Below are positions 6,154-9,480 of a stretch of 9,480 nucleotides of DNA, one piece after another. Numbering within the stretch: the first letter of the stretch is position 1; every line of letters begins with the position of its first letter. Both the position numbers and the translations under genes were made by a program. The notes under the pieces are model-generated. The model was not told the DNA's origin. It saw nothing but the letters and a program-made list of their open reading frames with translations, and searched no databases. Source of the DNA: Thermoflexus sp. (GTDB taxonomy: Bacteria > Chloroflexota > Anaerolineae > B4-G1 > DUEL01); the NCBI GenBank assembly GCA_028276215.1, contig JAPYWT010000063.1:1-9480 (forward strand), written 5' to 3'.

Positions 6154-6173
6154 CGCCCCAAAGATGCTATAAT
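6146..6173 (+). promoter_or_regulatory. Sigma-70-type promoter for the SEDS-PBP fusion gene
   Basis: TTGCCT (6146-6151), a 16-nt spacer, then TATAAT (6168-6173) preceded by TGC (extended -10). This is the same design as the MFS promoter. The -10 ends 92 nt before the ATG at 6266, and most of the leader is a tandem repeat. Confidence 0.75.
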
Positions 6174-6192
6174 CTCCTCGCGCCGACGCTTT

Positions 6193-6264
6193 GACTCTCC
6201 GATTCTTTGATTCTCTGATTCTCTGATTCTCCGATTCTCTGATTCTCTGATTCTCTGATTCTCC
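6193..6264 (+). repeat. Nine tandem copies of an 8-bp repeat (GATTCTCT)
   Basis: There are nine consecutive 8-bp units from 6193 to 6264: GACTCTCC, GATTCTTT, then variants of GATTCTCT/GATTCTCC. One C separates the last unit from the ATG at 6266. The array forms most of the predicted 5' leader of the SEDS-PBP gene and contains no Shine-Dalgarno. In the coding frame it carries a TGA at 6248-6250, so translation cannot begin further upstream in that frame. Confidence 0.95.
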
Positions 6265-6265
6265 C

Positions 6266-8989
6266 ATGCTGGGCCCGACCGAACCCTACCCGCCCTTCGT
6301 CGTCCGGCGGGAGCGGCAGTTGCTCCTGCTGGCCTTCCTGTTCGTCGTAGTCGGCACGACGACCCTGAGTCTGACCGTGCCGGCCTTCGGCCCGGCGCGG
6401 GCGGCGGCCCTGATTCTCTCCTTCGCCCTCTCCTTCGCCGCCGTGCATGTCACCCTCTCCCGCCGGTTGCCGCACCGCGACCCCCTCATCCTCCCCACCG
6501 TCGCCTTCCTGACCGGCTGGGGGCTGCTGATGGTGGGCCGTCTGGCGCCGAACTTCCTCCCCCGCCAGGCCACCTGGCTCCTCCTCTCCACGCTGGCGAT
6601 GATCGCCGTCGTCCAGGTCGGGGCGCGGGACGCTGTGCCCCTCCGCTGGCTGCGGCGCTACCGCTACACCTGGCTCTTCGCCGGGCTGCTCCTCCTGGCG
6701 GCCACCCTCGTCCTGGGCGTCAACCCGGGCGGCGCCGGTCCCCGCCTCTGGCTGGGCGTGGGCGGCGCCTACTTCCAGCCCTCGGAGCCGCTCAAACTCC
6801 TCCTGGTCGTCTTCCTGGCCTCCTACCTGGCCGAGCGGCGGGAACTGTTGAAGGTGACGGGGCACCGCATCGGCCGCCTGACCCTCCCTCCCCTGGCCTA
6901 CGTCGGCCCCCTCCTGGCCATGTTCGGCCTGACGCTTCTCCTCCTGGCCGCGCAGCAGGACCTGGGCGCCGCCATGCTCCTCTTCCTGACCTTCCTGTCC
7001 ATGCTCTACCTGGCGACAGGCCAGTGGGGGTACCTGGTGGGGGGATTGTTGCTCTTTCTGCTGGCGGGGGTCATCGGATACCAGGGTTCGGCCCGGGTGG
7101 CGCTGCGCATTCAGATATGGCTCTCCCCCTGGCCGGACGCCGCCGACCGGGCCTTCCAGGTCGTCCAGAGTCTGCTGGCCTTCGGCGCCGGGGGGATTTT
7201 CGGGCAGGGGCTGGGCCTGGGCCGTCCCACCTACATCCCCGCCGTCCACACCGACTTCGTCTTCGCCGCCGTCGCGGAGGAGTTCGGCCTGATGGGGGCT
7301 CTGGCCCTCATTGCCCTCTACGGGGTCCTGCTGGCCCGGGGGTTCCGGGCCGCCCTGTGCGCCCCCCGTCCCTTTGAACGACTCCTGGCGGCCGGGCTGA
7401 CCGCTGGCTGGGGGATTCAGGCCTGGATCATCATGGCCGCCAACGCCAAACTGGTGCCCATCGCCGGGGTGACCCTCCCCTTTCTCTCCTACGGCGGCTC
7501 CTCCCTGCTGGCGACGTTCATCGCCGTCGGCCTCCTGCTGGTCGTCTCCGCCGGGGCCGCCCCCGCCTCGCGGGACCGGGAGTGGGTCCGGTCCGTCCGC
7601 GCGGTGGTTCTGGGGCTGGGGCTGGGGCTGGGCGTCCTGGCCCTGGCCTGTGGCTACTGGTCCGTGCTCCGCGCCGACTGGCTGGTAGCGCGGGAAGACA
7701 ACCCCCGCCGGGTGGAGTACGAGCAGCGCATCGTCCGGGGCCGGATTCTGGACCGCAACGGCGCCCCTCTGGCCGACGTGACGGTGGGCCCGGACGGCCG
7801 GGTCACCCGCACCTATCCGGAACCGGCGGCCGCGCCCGTCGTGGGCTACGCCAGCCTGCGGCACGGGACCGGGGGGATAGAGGCCGCCTTTGACCGGGTC
7901 CTGCGCGGGGAAGCGGGCCGCTCCGTCTGGGAGACCGCCTGGGACAACCTCCTCCACCGCCCCCCGCGGGGCCGGGACGTCCAACTCACCCTGGACGGGA
8001 TGCTCCAGCGGCTGGCCCAGCGGTCCCTGGACGGGCGGACGGGGGCGGTCGTGTTGCTGGATGCCTCCAGCGGGGAGGTGCTGGCCATGGCCTCCTCGCC
8101 GACCTTTGACCCCAACCGTCTGGAGGAGGAATGGGAGAAGTTGCGGGAGGACCCCAATGGCCCCCTGCTCAACCGGGCGGTCCAGGGGGTCCAGCCCGGT
8201 GCGGCTCTGGAGACGGTCGTCATGGCGGAGGCGCTCCGGCACGGCCTGACCACCCTCTACACCCCCGCCCCCGACCTGACGGCGACGCTCTCGGTGAACG
8301 GAGTGGCGGTGGGGTGCCGGGGGGAGGTGAAGCCGGAGGAATGGATGATCGGCGCGCTGCGGGCGGCCTGTCCGGGCCCCTTCGCCGCGCTGGGCCGGCA
8401 GTTGGGGGCGGCCCGGTTGCGGGAGGGATTCCTCCGCTGGGGGCTGATGGAGGGGTTGCCGTCGGAGACCGTCCCCGAAATGGAGCGCCCGACGTCGGGG
8501 GCCGCCCCGCCGGTCACGGCCGGTAGGCCCCCGGTGCCCCCCACCCCTCCGCCGATGGTGGCCTGGGTCTCTGACGACGCGGTGAGGGAGGCCATCGGGC
8601 AGGGGAGCCTCACCGTCTCGCCGCTGCGGATGGCGCTGGTGGCCGCGACCCTGGCCAACGACGGGGTGATGCCTGTCCCACGCCGGGTGCTGGGAGTCCA
8701 GGGATCAGACGGGACCTGGCAGGCGCCGGAGGTCTCCGACAGTCCCCGGGAGGTGCTGCCCGCCGACGGGGCGCGGGCCCTGCTCTCGGCCTGGGAGCCC
8801 TTCTCGGCGGACGTCGTCGGTCACCTGGGGACGGCGGTGGCCGGGGAGAACCGCCCGCCCCACGCCTGGTTTCTGGGCGTCGCCCCGGCCGGGGCTCCCC
8901 GCTACGCGGTGGCCGTCCTCCTGGAGCATGCCCCCGACCCCGAGGACGCGGCGCGGGTGGGAGTGCTCCTGTTGCACGCCATTCGGTAG
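6266..8989 (+). CDS. SEDS (FtsW/RodA) glycosyltransferase fused to catalytically dead PBP domain
   Basis: A 907-residue fusion. Residues about 15-430 are a multi-TM SEDS domain, the lipid II polymerase that makes glycan strands. Conserved W162, QPSE (171-174), the loop motif HTDF (328-331) with the predicted catalytic Asp330, and SYGGSS (408-413) are all present. One more TM segment (about 446-466) leads into a PBP region: RILDRNG (to 499) opens a shortened pedestal, and a transpeptidase fold follows from about 572 (VVLLDASSGEVLAMASSPTF near 595, then PPHAWFLG near 862). In active class B PBPs acylation needs SxxK, SxN and KTG. Here they read A646-A-L-E649, A701-C-P703 and H853-L-G855, so transpeptidation and beta-lactam acylation should be lost. 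The frame is intact and the surrounding fold is kept, arguing against recent decay. The first in-frame ATG after a stop is 6266; it lacks a Shine-Dalgarno. A TTG at 6320 has GGGAG upstream but would remove residues before TM1. Confidence 0.93.
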   Translation: MLGPTEPYPPFVVRRERQLLLLAFLFVVVGTTTLSLTVPAFGPARAAALILSFALSFAAVHVTLSRRLPHRDPLILPTVAFLTGWGLLMVGRLAPNFLPRQATWLLLSTLAMIAVVQVGARDAVPLRWLRRYRYTWLFAGLLLLAATLVLGVNPGGAGPRLWLGVGGAYFQPSEPLKLLLVVFLASYLAERRELLKVTGHRIGRLTLPPLAYVGPLLAMFGLTLLLLAAQQDLGAAMLLFLTFLSMLYLATGQWGYLVGGLLLFLLAGVIGYQGSARVALRIQIWLSPWPDAADRAFQVVQSLLAFGAGGIFGQGLGLGRPTYIPAVHTDFVFAAVAEEFGLMGALALIALYGVLLARGFRAALCAPRPFERLLAAGLTAGWGIQAWIIMAANAKLVPIAGVTLPFLSYGGSSLLATFIAVGLLLVVSAGAAPASRDREWVRSVRAVVLGLGLGLGVLALACGYWSVLRADWLVAREDNPRRVEYEQRIVRGRILDRNGAPLADVTVGPDGRVTRTYPEPAAAPVVGYASLRHGTGGIEAAFDRVLRGEAGRSVWETAWDNLLHRPPRGRDVQLTLDGMLQRLAQRSLDGRTGAVVLLDASSGEVLAMASSPTFDPNRLEEEWEKLREDPNGPLLNRAVQGVQPGAALETVVMAEALRHGLTTLYTPAPDLTATLSVNGVAVGCRGEVKPEEWMIGALRAACPGPFAALGRQLGAARLREGFLRWGLMEGLPSETVPEMERPTSGAAPPVTAGRPPVPPTPPPMVAWVSDDAVREAIGQGSLTVSPLRMALVAATLANDGVMPVPRRVLGVQGSDGTWQAPEVSDSPREVLPADGARALLSAWEPFSADVVGHLGTAVAGENRPPHAWFLGVAPAGAPRYAVAVLLEHAPDPEDAARVGVLLLHAIR
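7612..7632 (+). other. G-quadruplex-capable run at the SEDS/PBP junction
   Basis: Four G-runs (4, 4, 4 and 3 G) separated by CT, on the coding strand. It encodes the LGLGLGLG stretch of the TM segment that joins the two domains. The motif meets the usual G3+N1-7 pattern; whether it folds is unknown. Confidence 0.6.
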
Positions 8990-8991
8990 TG

Positions 8992-9138
8992 CCCAGGGCT
9001 TATCAATGCTCTGATGAAAATGCTCGTAGTAGCCACGAAGCGCAGCGGAGTGGCGTTGAAGAGGCCCAAAACGGCACTCCGCTGGCGCTTCGTGCCTGAC
9101 TACAAACGGACAAGATTAGAGCGCTGATAAGCCCTGGG
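8992..9138. mobile_element. 147-nt near-palindromic element, MITE-like candidate
   Basis: The terminal arms 8992-9012 (beginning CCCAGGGCTTATCA) and 9118-9138 are reverse complements at 19 of 21 positions. An inner pair, 9034-9057 (CACGAAGCG...) and 9070-9094, matches at 23 positions with one indel and one mismatch, leaving a loop of about 12 nt. The segments between these arms pair poorly. The whole element can fold into one long hairpin and has no coding capacity. It starts 2 nt after the SEDS-PBP stop codon. I see no clear target-site duplication, so the alternative is a large transcript-end hairpin. Confidence 0.65.
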
Positions 9139-9154
9139 TTGTCCCCACTCTTTG

Positions 9155-9183
9155 TTGACAGGACAGAAAGGGTGTGGTACAAT
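9155..9183 (+). promoter_or_regulatory. Near-consensus promoter for tRNA-Ser
   Basis: A perfect TTGACA (9155-9160), 17-nt spacer, and TACAAT (9178-9183) preceded by TGG (extended -10). The tRNA begins 35 nt after the -10, leaving a 5' leader of about 28-30 nt for RNase P to remove. Confidence 0.88.
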
Positions 9184-9218
9184 AATTATGCGGCAGGGAG
9201 CGTCCCCTCCGCGTGTCC

Positions 9219-9305
9219 GGAGGGATGGCCGAGTGGACGATGGCGGCGGTCTTGAAAACCGCTGTGACCGTAAGGTCACCGGGGGTTCAAATCCCTCTCC
9301 CTCCG
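9219..9305 (+). tRNA. tRNA-Ser, anticodon UGA
   Basis: An 87-nt class II tRNA. The acceptor stem is GGAGGGA (9219-9225) with TCCCTCC (9298-9304) and discriminator G9305. The D stem is GCC/GGC (9228-9230, 9242-9244). The anticodon stem is GCGGT/ACCGC (9246-9250, 9258-9262) around loop CTTGAAA with anticodon TGA at 9253-9255. The long variable arm GTGACC-GTAA-GGTCAC (9264-9279) is the mark of tRNA-Ser. The T arm is GGGGG/CCCTC around TTCAAAT (9281-9297). It reads UCA and, by wobble, other UCN codons. CCA is not encoded. Confidence 0.97.
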
Positions 9306-9307
9306 CT

Positions 9308-9480
9308 GGATTTATCCTGCGCCGGACAGGATAAATCCTGTGCTACACAAACTCCGCTGAGCGCCCGTAGCGCAGGATTTATCCTGCGGATTTATCCTGC
9401 GGATTTATCCTGCGCTGGACAGGATAAATCCTGTGCTACACAAACTCCGCTGAGCGCCTGTAGCGTAGGATTTATCCTGC
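9308..9480. repeat. 93-bp-period array of AGGATTTATCCT palindromes, continues past window
   Basis: Copy 1 starts at 9308 and copy 2 at 9401; over the 80 nt that can be compared they differ at 3 positions, all C to T. Each unit holds GCAGGATTTATCCTGC- and ACAGGATAAATCCTGT-type palindromes. A 19-nt arm at 9328-9346 pairs at 18 of 19 positions with 9367-9385 around a 20-nt spacer. The 13-mer GGATTTATCCTGC occurs five times (9308, 9375, 9388, 9401, 9468), three of them in tandem. The first unit begins 2 nt after the tRNA 3' end. There are no unique spacers, so this is not a CRISPR. Confidence 0.92.

Noticed and set aside
6167..8242. 691-residue open frame on the minus strand opposite the SEDS-PBP gene.
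   Set aside because: A shadow frame rich in Gly, Gln, Glu and Pro with no recognisable domain. It also reads through the 8-bp repeat.
9152..9334. Small open frame of 60 codons around the tRNA.
   Set aside because: It overlaps the tRNA-Ser promoter, the whole tRNA and the start of the repeat array, and has no ribosome site.
9308..9480. Possible CRISPR array.
   Set aside because: The 93-bp units are alike along their whole length, with no unique spacers, and no cas gene is in the window.

Overview
The window is GC-rich bacterial DNA that uses the standard bacterial code. Its long genes are separated by intergenic spaces crowded with palindromic and tandem repeats. A fast-evolving second EF-G (EF-G2 type), a duplicated C2CH protein that I recall as DUF6062, and a SEDS-PBP fusion together suggest Chloroflexota, perhaps an Anaerolineae-like or thermophilic relative. 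This is inferred from recall and gene style, not from a database search.

Layout. (1) 1-654, minus: the 5' part of an SPFH/band-7 (prohibitin-like) membrane protein that runs off the left edge. (2) 821-2221, minus: a 14-TM DHA2-type MFS efflux transporter with its own promoter. Near-identical 28-32 nt palindromes lie on both sides of it. (3) 2441-4516, plus: an EF-G2-type translational GTPase with a consensus promoter, a TTG start set by a perfect Shine-Dalgarno, and a rho-independent terminator. (4) 4517-4762: repeats only, including an 88-nt imperfect inverted repeat. (5) 4763-5362 and 5359-6054, plus: two overlapping genes (ATGA). The first encodes a ribbon-helix-helix-like plus coiled-coil protein. 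The second encodes a cysteine/histidine protein made of two exactly equivalent C-x2-C...C-x2-H halves. (6) 6266-8989, plus: a 907-residue fusion of a SEDS glycosyltransferase (FtsW/RodA) to a PBP transpeptidase domain. (7) 8992-9138: a 147-nt nearly palindromic element. (8) 9219-9305: tRNA-Ser(UGA) with a near-consensus promoter. (9) 9308-9480: a 93-bp-period palindromic repeat array that runs off the right edge.

The most striking observation is in the fusion. Its SEDS half keeps the expected key residues (W162, QPSE 171-174, the HTDF Asp330, SYGGSS 408-413). Its penicillin-binding half has lost all three transpeptidase motifs (SxxK is AALE at 646-649, SxN is ACP at 701-703, KTG is HLG at 853-855) in an otherwise recognisable, unbroken domain. 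It looks like a peptidoglycan polymerase covalently tied to a dead transpeptidase, which could serve as an activator or scaffold. The 5' leader of the same gene is nine copies of an 8-bp repeat abutting the ATG, with no Shine-Dalgarno.

The genes do not form one obvious pathway. They fall into cell envelope (SPFH, MFS, SEDS-PBP), translation (EF-G2, tRNA-Ser) and an uncharacterised two-gene operon.
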